Made by a program: the position numbers and the translations under genes. This document shows, piece after piece, positions 43,966 to 56,257 of a stretch of DNA of 64,000 nt. How positions within the stretch are numbered: the stretch's first letter is position 1; each line of letters opens with the position of its first letter. Origin of the DNA: Odontesthes bonariensis (taxonomy: Eukaryota > Chordata > Actinopteri > Atheriniformes > Atherinopsidae); assembly GCF_027942865.1 (NCBI RefSeq), contig NC_134520.1:35131688-35195687 (forward strand), read 5' to 3'. Below the pieces are notes generated by a model. That model did not search any database. It was not told where the DNA came from and saw only the letters and a program-made list of their open reading frames with translations.

Positions 43966-46900
43966 ATGCTCCAGGCTGGCTTCCTTCTCTGTGTGACGTT
44001 CCTGGGTGGGCCGGCGGTGAGGAGGAGCCCCGGCTCCCTGAAGGCCGACCAGCTGCCGGTGAGTGCAGCCCTGTGGAAAGAGGCTCAGTTTGTACGTTAA
44101 AGTGATACTCCGGAGTAGATTCACCCTGGGGTCATTTGAACCGTGACATCCAGCCAAGTAGCCCACCCGCAGTTTTTTCGATATTGGCTGAACATCAGCT
44201 GAGTTACTGAGTTATCCCGAATAGCTTCGTACAAGGGTTAATGGATCCTGGCAGTATCTCCAAAATTACCACACTAAAATCACATGCCATGACACCAAAC
44301 TTCTACAGTAGTACAAATATGGTCTGTACTCACAAAGCGATGCATTTGGAAGTTTGTACATAGTCCAGGAGTTTATTATTATAAACACAAGCCTAATAGC
44401 TTCTCTGCTGCTAAAGCTGCGTCGACGTCACTTCCTTGATCTGGGAGCTTCAAAATAAGATGAGGGTTGATCTACTACTGCAGAAAACAAAGTATATGCT
44501 ATATTCTACATGAATTTTTATGAATTTTTATGTTGTAGAGTTGTGAATTTATTTTATCAATGGAGAAATTGAGCAGCCTTGCTTTGTTGTCTACAGTAGT
44601 AGATCAACCCTCATCTTACTTTGAAGCTCCCAGAAGTGACGTCGACGCAGCTTTAGCTGCAGAGAAGCTATCAGGCTTGTGTTGATAATAATAAACTCCT
44701 GGACTATGTACAAACTTCCAAATGCATCGTTTGGTGAGTACAGACCATATTTGTGCTACTGTAGAAGTTTGGTGTCATGGCATGTGATTTTAGTGTGGTA
44801 ATTTTGGAGATACTGCCAGGGTCCGTTAGCGCTTGTACGAAGCTATTCGGGATAACTCAGTAACTCAGCTGATGTTCGGCCAATATAGAAAAAACTGCGG
44901 GTGGGCTACTTGGCTGGATATCACGGTTCAAATGACCCGAGGGTGAATCTACTCCGGAGTATCCCGTTAAAGGCAGATGTGCTCGTGGATAGAAGCTCAT
45001 TCCTCTGCTCTGACTCAGCAGGAGACCACCTGCTACAGCGCATCCCACCCCGCCGCCGTGAACGCCACCATCGTGTACGACTTTAAGGACAACGACAGGG
45101 ACCTTTGGACACGTGACCCGGGGAGCCCGTTGCCGCTCTGCCCCCCCTCCTCCTCCCCCAACAGCAGCCGGTGCAGCGTCTGCCGTGACGGGACGGTCTT
45201 CATAGTGTGCCGCCATCTGGCAGAAGGTGCCAAGGTGACGATGGAAGCCGGAGCCGCCTCCATCAGCATAAAACAGATCGGTGAGAAGCCCAGAATGCAT
45301 CTGTCTGAGCCATCAATGATCACCAAATAATAAGCAGCTGCGTCATGTGTCGGATTTATTTAAAGAAACGACTTCAGCCGGAAGTATAGGTATTAATTAT
45401 TCATTATATTTGAGGTATTTTAACCCTTTAAAGGCAGATAAGCTCCACAGCTTTTTATTAGAGGGGAAAAACTGAAATAATTTCCATAAAACACATGTCA
45501 AAGAGTATCTGATTATTAATTTTATTATTACTTTCTGAAATGGGTCGATAATTGGCAGCAACACTGATTTATAATGCAAGTGGCGCCATCTAGTGGACAG
45601 ATACAAAAAGTCCACATTTAGAATCAAGAATTCTTTTTGTCACTATGCAGGCATAAAGACATTTAGTGCAGGAGCTCTTGGCTTTGGTTACACCAAAAAT
45701 ATAAAAAGATATCTAAATAATATACAAGAGAATAAAAATAGAAATAAAAATAGTAAAAGTATTGCACATCTTGCAGCATAAGTAAGATGAAAAAGGCTAA
45801 AAAAGTGTCCTCGGGGTGAATGAAAGAGCAGCGTCTGAGCAGCTGGAGGAACTCCTTCTGCTCCTGTAACACATGTAAACAGAAGATTTGTGAGTTTTCT
45901 GAGCATCGACCTGCTGGTTTTATGATGCTGACATATAGAAACCTGTATAACTGTTTCTGTTGGCACCTGACCCTGATCTGTTCTCCTTTACAGATTGTCC
46001 CAAACTTCTCTCTGACGGTAAGAGTCTTTCAGTTTCTTGTAAAAATGTGCAACACCTCAGTTAGACCGCCGACTTCAGAGAATCTGAAGCTGACCTGCAG
46101 GGTAAACGGCTCCATGAAGAGAGGGGGAGTTCATTTAGTTTGGGATAAAGCCAAAAAACAATCTATAGCATTGTGACATTAGCAGCATTTTTTTAGTTGG
46201 AATAAAACTTTTGATATTAACTTTTGACAAACAATTGAACAGAAGACCTCCTTTCAGCTGAGTGTTTGGTCCTCTCTGTCTGACAGGTGGTGACCCGGCT
46301 CCGTTGGGAACCCCTTCAGCCCACATCGGCGCCATCATCGCCATCATCCCTTTCGCCATCATCCTGATCATCGTGGTGGCTGTGCTGCTCGTTAACCGTC
46401 AGAGACGAGGATCTAAAGGGGTGAGAGTTCATCATTCAAACTGTAAATGTCTCCACGTGATGAACCAGCTCATGAAAAGCCCTATTCGGACGGGACTAGT
46501 TTAATGGGGGGACCTGGGGTAAAGTAATAATAACCGGGAAATCTAGTCCCGTCCGAACGCGCCATGTCAGTAAAGACAGCGGAGTATGTCGGTAAACTTT
46601 GCCGAGAATTCTGCCTCCTGTGAAACGGTCCGGAGTATCTACCATAGGTAATACTAATCCCGTGCGAATGCGACCTTCGGTAATAAGTACGGAATATGTC
46701 GTCACATCCTTTTAAAGAGAGAAACAATTAGGTGTAAAATAGAAAATGACACTTAAGTTTCGTTGTGCAGTCCTTTTTTTAAACTGTACTTTACATTCAG
46801 GTAAAATAAGTATCCTGAGCAAAACTTCTGGTGAACAGTACTTTACATTAAGGTCAAAAATGAATAAATCTTCTGTTCTGTTATACTGTACAATACGTTT

Positions 46901-47158
46901 TAGTAATACTTATCATTCAGGTAAACAAACAAAAAAGTCTTCTGCGTTTGTATACAATAATTTTGGAGCAGAATGCTTTATATTCAAGAAAACTCCTCCC
47001 ATGTTAGATGAATATTTCAGGGATTTCTTGTCCCGTCCGAATTGGTCATTTCTTCTCCCTGGCGTCGTCTGGTTAACCAACATTACCATACGTCCCCCCA
47101 TTGAACTAGTCCCGTCCGAATAGGGCTTAAGTCTCTTTAATCTTTTCCTCCTCAGTAA
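43966..47158 (+). CDS. Copy D: intact small type I membrane protein, unknown family
   Basis: Exons: 43966-44058, 45022-45280, 45994-46017 (24-nt microexon), 46287-46420, and stop TAA at 47156-47158. Phases are as in copy B; the product is 170 residues. The signal peptide starts MLQAGFLLCVTFLGGPAV, one Leu codon shorter than B and E. The second exon has ETTCYSASHPAAVNATIVYD, which loses the first N-glycosylation site (NAS to SAS) but keeps NAT and NSS. Six ectodomain Cys remain. The helix exon reads PSAHIGAIIAIIPFAIILII. Intron 1 holds an 866-bp foldback element and intron 4 the 652-bp element. The TATA block is absent, so expression would need another promoter. Confidence 0.7.
44101..44966. 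mobile_element. TTAA-flanked foldback element in intron 1 of copy D
   Basis: TTAA is at 44097-44100 and 44967-44970. The two halves are inverted matches over about 370 bases each, meeting near 44530. Ends are AGTGATACTCCGGAGTA and the inverse of CGGGATACTCCGGAGTA. The other copies read GTTAAAGGCAG at this point. It has the same end style as 60560-61158. No coding sequence. Confidence 0.9.
46477..47128. mobile_element. 652-bp inverted-repeat element in intron 4 of copy D
   Basis: Same length, ends and position as 22821-23472 in copy C. It expands an intron of about 82 bases to 735. Confidence 0.8.
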
Positions 47159-47259
47159 CAACCTGAATGTCTCACCTCTGCTCACAGATCCGAAACATCT
47201 GCTGAAACATCTGCTGAAACACCGGCTGGATGACTTCTGAGAGAAACATCACATCAAAT

Positions 47260-49880
47260 AAGTTTGTTTGTATTCAAGCGGCCTGAGAACAACATGGTTA
47301 TTCCAACTGTGGCCAACAAGCACATTTTTCATGCCTTTTATGCCTTTTTATAGATCTTTAGATGGAGACTCCTGTTTGTATGCTTCCTTTCTCTGGCGTC
47401 TGAATCAGAATGTTCACTGTTACTTTCCATGTCTGAGCACTTTCTATCCTCATATATTTCTGTGCTGCACTTTTGGCCCTGACTGGAACTCATTGGATTG
47501 AAGGCCATTTTAATATTATGCTGTGTACTTCATCTGTCTGATGCTCCGGGTCCCCAGCCTTAAAGAACACTCACTGTGGGATAACACGTTATTTATTATT
47601 TATCTGCGGCTTGTGTCTGAACACTGATGGTCAACATCTGGTTGAGTTAACGGTTCCTTTTCTGTAACTTTGTTACATCTCCATGAAATAAAATGCAGAA
47701 AACATTGTGTTGACTACTTTCTGAAGCAGCTGCTGAGGTGGCCCCCCGCTGTCTTTAAGGGCCCCCGAGTCTCCAAAAGAAGCGTTTTTAGTGATCAGAG
47801 GACTTAAATTTGACTGTTTTAACAGATATTTTATAATCAGCCACACAGAGGATGTCAGAGACTGAAAAGGAAGAACCCAAAAACATGTGAAACACAATCA
47901 AATCTGTTTTTAACAGAGGATGGAATCAGTGAGTCTGACTTCATCAGACGGAAGATAGAAAGTTTGGGAAAATACTCTTTTTTTTTTGGCTTTATGTGTT
48001 TATCAGTTCATGTTTTAAAGTTGTTCACAACATTCACAGCTTCTTCTACGTCCTGTTTAGTCAGTTTTCATCAGCTGTGATTGACACCTACTATTCTATC
48101 TGTGAAACTTTTATTTCATTTATGAAAATGCTAAAGTGGAGATTTCAACGTTTTTGCTTTATACCAAGACCACATTAGACCAGGTCCAGATGAAAAACCC
48201 ACTGTACCGAGACCTCTCACATCTGGACCGGATTGATGTACAGACCCTGAAGATTCATAAAAACAGTCTCTGATTAGTGAAACCTTTCCCTTACACTAAT
48301 TGGCCAATAATTGCAAAGGTTGTCTAAAACAGCCTCGATCCAATCGGGTAAGTTTGATGTCGCCGAAAGTTTTTCTTGCAACTTTATAATGACATTATAT
48401 TTGACCTAACAGCCAGAAATATGCTCATCTGTTGGATATGCCATTAAAAATGGGAAAAGTTCTAAACTAGTGAAAGCTGTTTGGCTGGCTCTGCACATTT
48501 CCTCCACGACGATGCGGGACCCATGCAGGACATTAGGTTCCATCGTTTTAAACTTATCGCAGCACACCTGCAGACGCTCCAACGCCTGATGCCATATAGA
48601 TTCATATGATAAACTAAATCCCTTTGGCTTTGCTATTAACGGCTGCATTGACGGATTTAGTGGATGGAGGCATATACAGCTAACAGACATCGCCTTTTCT
48701 CGTTTCGAGCAAACTTTATTTGCAACAGAGCAGAATAACGACATATAAATGTGTACATAACGTTAAAAAACAAAAAGCCAGCCAAGGGGAGCATAAGGAT
48801 AAGAATAATAATAATAAGAGAATGACAGTCACAAAACTCTTGCAAAAAGAAAACTATTGAACAAACTGACATATGTGCCAAGGAGTCTCGTGTAAAAAAA
48901 AAAAAAATAATAAAACAAATATTTAGGACAACAGTTCGTCCATAATCCCAAGTTGGGAACAAGCCCATATTGTTGTTTTTGCTTTATGATTAGTTGAAGG
49001 TTTAATTGTGAGCAAGTATTGCTTTTATTCAATAAAAAAAAAAACATAGAAAACTGGCACTCTGGCACAGTAGACGAGTGCCGTAAAGCAGCCGGTCGTA
49101 ATGAGCCGTGCGTTCTTCAGATTCCGTTAGCTAGATGCTAGCAGAGACTAACTCGCAAATGCCAGACCTGTAAGAAAACAGAAAGATATAACTCCCAGGT
49201 TATTGTACTTTCGATATAAATCCACATTTCAGCCGCTAGCGGGGACATTTTTTGAGTTATTAGTGCTAGCCCTATGGCCAATGGTCATTCTGCACTCGCT
49301 CGCCAGCGCCCCCAGACAAAATCAACTGAACTGCAGCCAAATTTTGTATAATGGGGCGAATAGGAAGCGGAACGGCTGTCTGTAAAAGGGCTGTGGCTGT
49401 ACTCTCTGTAAGCCATCTGTCAGCCATTCGCTCAGTAATATACTAACTGGCTGCAGAGAGTAGAGGGTTGGCCCGCCAACATGTCAGAGGAGAGGAACCC
49501 GTAAATATCGCGCATAATGCCTTTTTCACTTCAAATGAATGAACTTTAAGGCTGAATTTCTCCAAAATGATACAGTGAATGAGCTTGATACTGAGTGAGT
49601 GAACAGTCAGGATGGTCCTGATTTCAAGTGTACACACCTTTGTCAGAAATTATGGATCAAAGGGATTTTACAGTTGAGAAAAATATTTGCACGCTCCGTA
49701 TCATGGACTTCCTGCATTTGCATAAAGTCTGCTCATTTGACCGCATCCTTTTTCAGAGGATGATTGTTGACTTTTTACCTTTTTGTGGGTTTATGACCTG
49801 GAAAAACTGTGCTTTTACTTTCTTTTTTGTCTTGAACTACCGTGATAAAGTTATGAGATATATTAGATACAGATAACCAT
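47260..49880. repeat. Segmental duplication block right of copy D
   Basis: 47260-49020 is a direct copy of 12640-14770; 47780-49880 is an inverted copy of 22090-19640. No functional gene is seen in it apart from the unknown ORF fragment at 48406-48660. Confidence 0.8.
48406..48660 (-). pseudogene. Unknown conserved ORF fragment, copy 3 of 3
   Basis: Open version of the fragment also seen at 14190 and 21225, ending MAYPTDEHISGC. A TGCAG-like acceptor precedes it on the minus strand. Identity unknown. Confidence 0.4.
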
Positions 49881-50160
49881 TTTGTGATGCAAATGTATTA
49901 CTCTGTTGAACGCATATTGTTCTGAGAAGCAAAACGCTTTATTTTTTAAACCCCAGCCAACTAGCCGGACTACCTTCATCAACGCCAAAACGAGGCTGGA
50001 ACTCTGCTCACAGGACGCAGCAGGGGGTAAGAAGATGTTCAGAAATGATGCTGCTGATATGGGATGTTACACAGCTTCATGTCCAAAGAGGCGAACTGTC
50101 CCTTTAAAGAGGCGTACTGTCCCTTTAAGGTCTAAAAACAAACAAAGTCCTGCATGAGTT
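49881..50160. other. Short unassigned segment left of copy F
   Basis: This includes two tandem pieces of GGCGAACTGTCCCTTTAAAG type at 50090-50130. It marks where intron 1 of copy F was cut. Confidence 0.4.
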
Positions 50161-50286
50161 CAATTTCTGATGTGTGGAGACTTAAAAGATCAATAAATCT
50201 GATCTGATGAACACATCTTTGCAAATCCACCAGCACATCTGCCTTTAACGTACAAACTGAGCCTCTTTCCACAGAGCTGCACTCAC

Positions 50287-50382
50287 CGGCAGCTGGTCGG
50301 CCTTCAGGGAGCCGAGGCTCCTCCCCACCGCCGGCCCACCCAGGAACGCCACACAGAGAAGGAAGCCAGCCTGGAGCAGCAT
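50287..50382 (-). pseudogene. Copy F: lone exon 1 of the unknown family
   Basis: An intact 96-nt signal-peptide exon on the minus strand (MLLQAGFLLCVAFLGGPAVG, then ...KADQLP) with acceptor and GTGAGT donor. Part of intron 1 follows to about 50150 and then homology stops. Exons 2 to 5 are absent. With its promoter block it could still be transcribed as a truncated RNA. Confidence 0.8.
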
Positions 50383-50644
50383 ACTGAGTACCTGCAGGAA
50401 ACATAGAGACACAGTTTTAGTCGGAGGATCTTTAACATTTCTTCAGACAGATGAGAGAAGCTCCAGCTTTACAGAAGTCCCGGATGAGCTGAGTTGACAG
50501 GAAACCCTCAGCTTAGAAACCTCTTCTCCTGACCGGCGTACTCACAGACTCACAACTATTACATGTTTGAACCCTTCTGAGGTGCTTCAGAGCAGAAATG
50601 AGCACCAACTGTGTGCGTTACATGACTGAACAGTAACAGCTTTG

Positions 50645-50685
50645 AATGATGGTTTATATGCGATGACCTCGTCACTAATGAAACT
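50645..50685 (-). promoter_or_regulatory. TATA-type promoter block of copy F
   Basis: TATAAA on the minus strand at 50658-50653, in the same context as in A and B. Confidence 0.4.
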
Positions 50686-50865
50686 GTAACAGAGCCATCG
50701 TTACCCTCAGCCCCCTCTTTAAGGGTCTTTATGTGCTCAACAACCTGCGACACGCCATGAAATCTGCACAATACTTTAGTTCTGCTCGTCCTCATCAAGT
50801 TGCTTTCTGTCAATAAGAGAAGCGATAAAATAAAAACTATATTAAAGTCAACGTCTCACACAGTG

Positions 50866-51120
50866 TTAGAAGCCTGGGAACCTCAGAGTAGAGGCCCGTC
50901 TGATGTGCAGAGGCAGATTGTTCCACACCGGCCGGCCTGAGAGAGCAGGCGGGTGCATGAGGGTGAAGAGGCTCAGAGAGGAAGGTGGGGCAAACACAAA
51001 CACATTCATTTTAAAACGGATCCCGGACTGTTTGGGCAGCCAGTGGGGGAAATGTTTCCGGGTGCCAGTTAAAGGATGAGCAGCAGCATTTTGAGCCACC
51101 TGAAGACGCACTGACGTCAT
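50866..51120 (-). mobile_element. L2-like LINE ORF2 C-terminal remnant upstream of copy F
   Basis: Duplicate of 10418-10672 with a few substitutions (VAQNAAAHPLTGTRKHF). It is part of the direct duplication 9790-11480 and 50230-51850. Confidence 0.7.
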
Positions 51121-51569
51121 ATTCAGGCAGCCAGCAAAACAGAAAAGTTATTTAAAAAGTCCTCATTGTATTTGGGAGGCCGATAGACCAAAGCGCCATG
51201 TGAGGTAAACTCAGTGAGCGAGGCTGGTGGTGATAGCTGTACGTGTCTGGCTACTGCTAGAAGGAAAGGAGTGGATCACACCAGAGAGAGAGAGAGAGAT
51301 TATGTATTATGTGACCCCTGGCTTTGTATTGTTGTATATTAATGAAGTGAGAAATCTCCTGGTATATTTCTGTGCTTGCAACTGTTGGACTCCTGCTAAG
51401 GTAGCGATTTCTGCCATCAAAGGAAACCTGGTTACTTCCCATAGTTTGGGAAAGTTTAGCCGGATAGTGACATTCTGGCACGGGCCGTTCAAACGCAATG
51501 GAAGGATGTTTTTCCCCCTTAAAGTTGAAGCCTGGGAAGTCTGTGTAGAATCATCACCATGTAGCTTAT

Positions 51570-52000
51570 ATAGTACCGTTTTATTATTATTATTTGATCA
51601 TAAGTCGCATTGTCCATTCACTGTAAACATCGCCTTCTGCACCTCAAATACTGGAACATCTACTTAAGACCATATTAATATATTATTTGTCCCATTCTGT
51701 GTTTTTTCTTCTCCTACCTCAGTATTTTATTATATTTTAATATAACAGACTGTTATGGTGACCTAATTTCCCTTGGAGGATGAATAAAGTCACCTGTACA
51801 GATAAAACTGAACTAAAGTCAGATAGAAACACTCAAATATGGCTGCAAACAGAATATCTTATTTCGATTTAATGGAAGCCGAAACAGATATTTTACCAAC
51901 CTTGTGATGCTTATTCTTTAAGTTCGTGAGGAGGCTGCTGCTGCAAACATCCAAGTGGCTGACTGTGACAGTAATCGAAACTAAACAGGGAGGGACTAAA
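51570..52000. repeat. LINE 3' end fragments and non-coding spacer
   Basis: Related to 11270-11475. It has CCCTTGGAGGATGAATAAAG at about 51770. No gene. Confidence 0.5.
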
Positions 52001-52092
52001 GCTGAGAGCTCGTCCCCTTCAACAGCAGAAGCAGGAGCAGGAGCAGGACAAGCAGAAGCGTTTGGTGACCGTCTTCTTCATCCAGGATCAGG

Positions 52093-52302
52093 GTGTCTGA
52101 GCCTGATGTGAAGCTGTCCGCTGCTCTAAGAGCTCTACAGAAGGAGATTCTCTCTGTTATCCTGCGGAAGATGGAGCTTTCCACGCCGCTTTTTACGGGC
52201 TTCTCTCGGCGCCATTGCTGCTGGTTTTGGACGCTGAACTGCGGCTGTAAACCTGGGAGCCGCAAACAGGAACATTTGGTCATCTTCGCCTCTAAGGGCT
52301 GA
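52093..52302 (+). other. Three-copy conserved ORF, third copy
   Basis: 69 codons, the same as 11793-12002 and 36972-37181 with several substitutions (for example AALRAL). Preceded by a small GCAGGA repeat (52030-52050), where the other copies have different sequence. Confidence 0.35.
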
Positions 52303-52429
52303 ATGTGTGGAGCTCAGGGTTCTAACATTTTCTAACATTTGTTAGAATATGTGGAGTATTTATGTGTTTTTACACCGAGTGGGGGAGGAGGGGGGGTTCT
52401 GTTGGAAAGGACAACGAGGCCTCAGCTTA

Positions 52430-52700
52430 GTCCCTCCCTGTTTCGTTTCGTCAGCCTGCTGAAGGTGGGCCTATAGCACAGTACCGCCCCCCAACAGCAG
52501 CACAGGAATGTGCAGCAGCCTTCTCATCTCACAGAGCTTAAAGAATATGCATCATAAGGTTGGTAAAATATCTGTTTGCAGTCATATTTAAGTGTTTCTA
52601 TCTGACTTTAGTTCAGTTTATAGTTACAGGTGACTTTATTCATCCTCCAAGGGAAATTAGGTCGCCATGACAGTCTGTTATATTAAAATACAATAAAATA
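52430..52700. repeat. Shared exon-like block (copy 4 of 4) and LINE 3' fragment
   Basis: 52430-52570 matches 11700-11525 inverted. 52620-52700 is a minus-strand LINE 3' end (TTTATTCATCCTCCAAGGGA). Confidence 0.45.
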
Positions 52701-52879
52701 CTGAGGTAGGAGAAGAAAAAAACACGGAATGGGACAAACAATATATGAATATGTAAAATGAAGATTTCAGATTTCAGCTCGTGTCATGTTTAATGTTCAT
52801 TCAGGATCCTCCTTAAAAGCCCACCACCTTTTAGCAGAACTAGCCTCTGGTTTAGCTTTGGTTGTTGTTAGCGGCACTA

Positions 52880-53257
52880 GGTTAGCACTCTGGCACAGTG
52901 GACGAGTGCCGTAAAGCAGCCGGTCGTAATCAGCCGTGCGTTCTTCAGATTCCGTTAGCTAGATGCTAGCAGAGACTGACTCGCAAATGCCAGACCTGTA
53001 AGTAAACAGAAGGCTATAACTCCCAGGTTATTGTACTTTCTTTATAAATCCACATCCCTCTGTCAGAAATCACAGTATTATTGTCAGGTTTCAGCCGCTA
53101 GCGGGGACATTTTTTGAGTTATTAGCGCCAGCCCTATGGAAAATGGTCATTCTGCACTCGCTCGCCAGCGCCCCCAGAGAAAATCAACTGAACTGCAGCC
53201 ACATTTTGTATAATGGGGCGAATAGGAAGTGGAACGGCTGTCTGTAAAAGGGCTGTG
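52880..53257. repeat. Third copy of the 49040-49400 segment
   Basis: Same orientation as 49050-49395, inverted relative to 20470-20130. It includes the GCCGGTCGTAAT and CGCTCGCCAGCGCCCCCAGA stretches. It is cut at 53257 by the L1 insertion. Confidence 0.8.
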
Positions 53258-55029
53258 ATGGGCTGATGACACCACAATATTTCTAAGGAATGCAAACCAG
53301 ATCACTTTTGCCTTAGAGGTGGTTAATGCTTTTTCCAAGGCCTCCAGTTTATTTTTTTAAATTTAAAAAAATGTGAATTGCTAGCAATTAAAGATTGTAC
53401 TGCTAATGTTATTTGCAATATCCCTGTTAAACAAGAAATTACTTATTTGGGAATTTTAATCTCTAAAGACCAAAAGTTAAGAAGCTCCTCTAATTTTACA
53501 CCAATTATACAGAAAACCAGAAAGAAGCTAAACCAGTGGCTTCAGAGGGACTTATCTCTAAAAGGAAGAGTGTTGCTTTCCAAAGCTGAAGGATTATCCC
53601 GACTGACATATGCTGCTCTCCCCTTACATTTAGACAACAAAATCTGTAAAGATATTGATCGTATGCTTCTTAATTTTATATGGAAAAATCGTACACACTA
53701 TATAAAAAAAACTGTTGTCATGAATAATTATGAATCAGGTGGTCTTAACTTTCTCGATTTCTCTACCTTAAATAACACATTCAAAATTAAATGGGCTAAA
53801 CACTTCCTTAAAAATCCAACCTCTATCTGGAACCTCATACCAGATCACGTTTTCTTGCGCTTTGGTGGCTTTAACTTCATTTTAAATTGTAATTACAATG
53901 TTGAGAAACTTCCTGTAAAACTCTCATCTTTCCATAAGCAGGTGCTCTTAGCGTGGACGCTCATTTATAAACATAACTTCTCACCTCACAGATACCTCAT
54001 CTGGAACAACAGAGATATTTTATTTAGAAACAGGTCACTCTATCTTGAAACTTGGGTTCAAAATGGGATCCTACTGGTGGCTCAGCTGGTTAATAAGGAA
54101 GGTAAAATTCTCAGTTACAACGAATTTTGCTCAATATACAAATTTCCAATTAATTTCCAGGAGTTCTCCATGGTGGTTGATGCTTTACCTTCGGGCACTT
54201 TAATGCTGTTTAAAAACACTAATTACACTCTATCTGTTCCACCCAGTATCCCTGATCCAGCCGAGTCATCTGTGGGGAAAATCTGTTTTTCACAGGAGAT
54301 TAGGAAGAGCAATAAAAGAATACGCAGGTTGTTCCAAGAATCTATTATTTCTCGTTCGTCGGTAGAAATTTACTGGAGCCGTTATATCCCAGATATCCAC
54401 TGGAAAACAGTTTGGATGATCCCCCATAAATATTTAATTATAAACAAGGTGAAGGAAGTGTCATTTAAAATTCTCCATAAAATTTACCCTGCTAAACACT
54501 ATATGATCAAATTTAAAAGAGACATAAATACTAATTGCAGCTTCTGTGAGGCTCTTCCTGAAACTTTAATACATCTCTTTTGGCTCTGCTCTTTCACACG
54601 TAGGTTCTGGTCAGAGTTTAGCAGGTTTATTAATGACCATATTTTTAAAAAAGTTTCCTTATGCTGGGAAAATGTTTTATTTTGTTTCTATAGATTTCAT
54701 AAAAAGGATGCTAAATGTTTCTTTATAATAAACCTGCTAATCCTCTTTGCTAAATTTTATATTCATAAATGTAAATTTGCTAATAAAACACCATGTTTTT
54801 CTGTTTTCATTAAAGATATGGAAATATATATCAAATCAATAACAGACTCTACAAATGAAAAGGCTCTAAGGACAATTTCAATATGTACGTCTTTGCATGT
54901 TCTTATTTAATTATCACCCCTGGTTGTTTGTTTGAATGGTTGTTGTATTGTGTTGTATACTTCAATCTGTTGGTTTGTTGTATACTAATATTATTTAAAT
55001 AAAACTCTTAAAAAAATTAAAAAAAATAA
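53258..55029 (+). mobile_element. 5'-truncated L1/Tx1-type LINE insertion
   Basis: AAAAGGGCTGTG occurs at 53246-53257 and 55030-55041. The uninterrupted paralogue at 49383-49395 gives the empty site. The insertion starts exactly in the catalytic A-D-D codons of the RT and ends in an A-rich tail (55005-55033). The sequence beyond the right repeat does not continue as in the empty site, so a second rearrangement happened there. Confidence 0.8.
53378..54910 (+). pseudogene. L1/Tx1-type ORF2 C-terminal half
   Basis: The 510-codon open frame has ITYLGILISKDQKL, RKKLNQWLQRDLSLKGRVLL and NFIWKNRTHYIKK, typical of L1-type ORF2 after the RT core. The C-terminal Cys-His motif is CSFCEALPETLIHLFWLC. 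Upstream, 53261-53350 continues the same protein (DDTTIFLRNANQITFALEVV) in another frame, with an indel near 53355. Endonuclease and most of the RT are missing, so it is dead on arrival. Confidence 0.85.
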
Positions 55030-55041
55030 AAAAGGGCTGTG

Positions 55042-55990
55042 GTGTCATCCATCCATTTAAAAAAAAAAAAAAAAACTTTATTGAAAACTCATGGCATTAA
55101 TATACAACAATACAAAGCCAGGGGTCACATAATACAAAACAGTAATACATTATTACATACAAAATATTATATACATTTTCTATTGGAAAAAATTGTTGGC
55201 ATGTGTTGCTTGAGCTCCTTCTCAAAAAGCCTATCCCAGCTGTCTGCAGACAGTCAATATTAGAAAGTAAAAATAAATAAGTTAAAAAAGACGCTGGCAG
55301 TCTGTGGACGGTCCCTGGGAAGGAGACGACTTTTTCTCCACCTTTACCGAACTCTGTTTGTGTCACTTTTAACTCTTCATGTCAACTCTTTGCTGGTTTA
55401 CAATCGCCAGAAGGCACTCCCAGATCTGAGATTCCAAGTGAAAGATTTAGTCCAGTTAAATTATGATGGACACCCCGGCTCCACTCGGTGTAAGCGGTAC
55501 TAGTAAACACATTCATGGGTAACTTACTTAAACATTGAATACACAAAGAGGCGAGAATGCAGTACGAGCTACCCTTTAATGGCGCTCTCATCATACAGTA
55601 ACATACCATCAGACTTTTTATTTTTTAATTTAACTTTTACTATTTTATTCTTTTTTTAAAAATATTATTTAGATATATTTATAATAAATAGAATAGAAAA
55701 AAATAGAAAAATACTTTATTCATCCCCCAATGGGGGAAATTCAAATTAGTCAAGTAGCTCAACATTTTTTTAAATATTTACAAAGATTGTATTAACAATA
55801 ATAATAATAATAATAAATGACGAAATAAACAAATAAATAAAAATCAATCAACGTGTGCCTTATATCTTTTCTGTATCCAAAGCCAAGAGCTCCTGAACTA
55901 AATTTCATTATGCCTGCATAGTGACAATAAAGATTCTTGAGTGTCCTGACCCGACACCCCGAAGCGATTGCTGCCACCTAAGATCCTACA
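55042..55990. mobile_element. Patchwork of LINE 3' fragments left of copy E
   Basis: 55070-55150 (minus strand) shares TTTGTATTATGTGACCCCTG with 11003 and 51303. 55690-55760 is a minus-strand tail with ACTTTATTCATCCCCCAATG. 55880-55940 has the CATAGTGACAATAAAGATTC tail (plus). A short AAT repeat is at 55796-55817. No gene. Confidence 0.5.
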
Positions 55991-56257
55991 GTCTGTCATA
56001 CAGCTACTGTTCAGTCATGTAAAGCAGACAGTTGGTGCTCACTTCTGCTCTGAAGCACCTCAGAAGGGTTCAAACATGTAATAGTTGTGAGTCTGTGAGT
56101 ACGCCGGTCAGGAGAAGAGGTTTCTAAGCTGAAGGTTTCCTGTCAACTCAGCTCATCCGGGACTTCTGTAAAGCTGAAGCTTTTCTCATCTGTCTGAAGA
56201 AATGTTAAAGATCCTCCGACTAAAACTGTGTCTCTATGTTTCCTGCAGGTACTCAGT

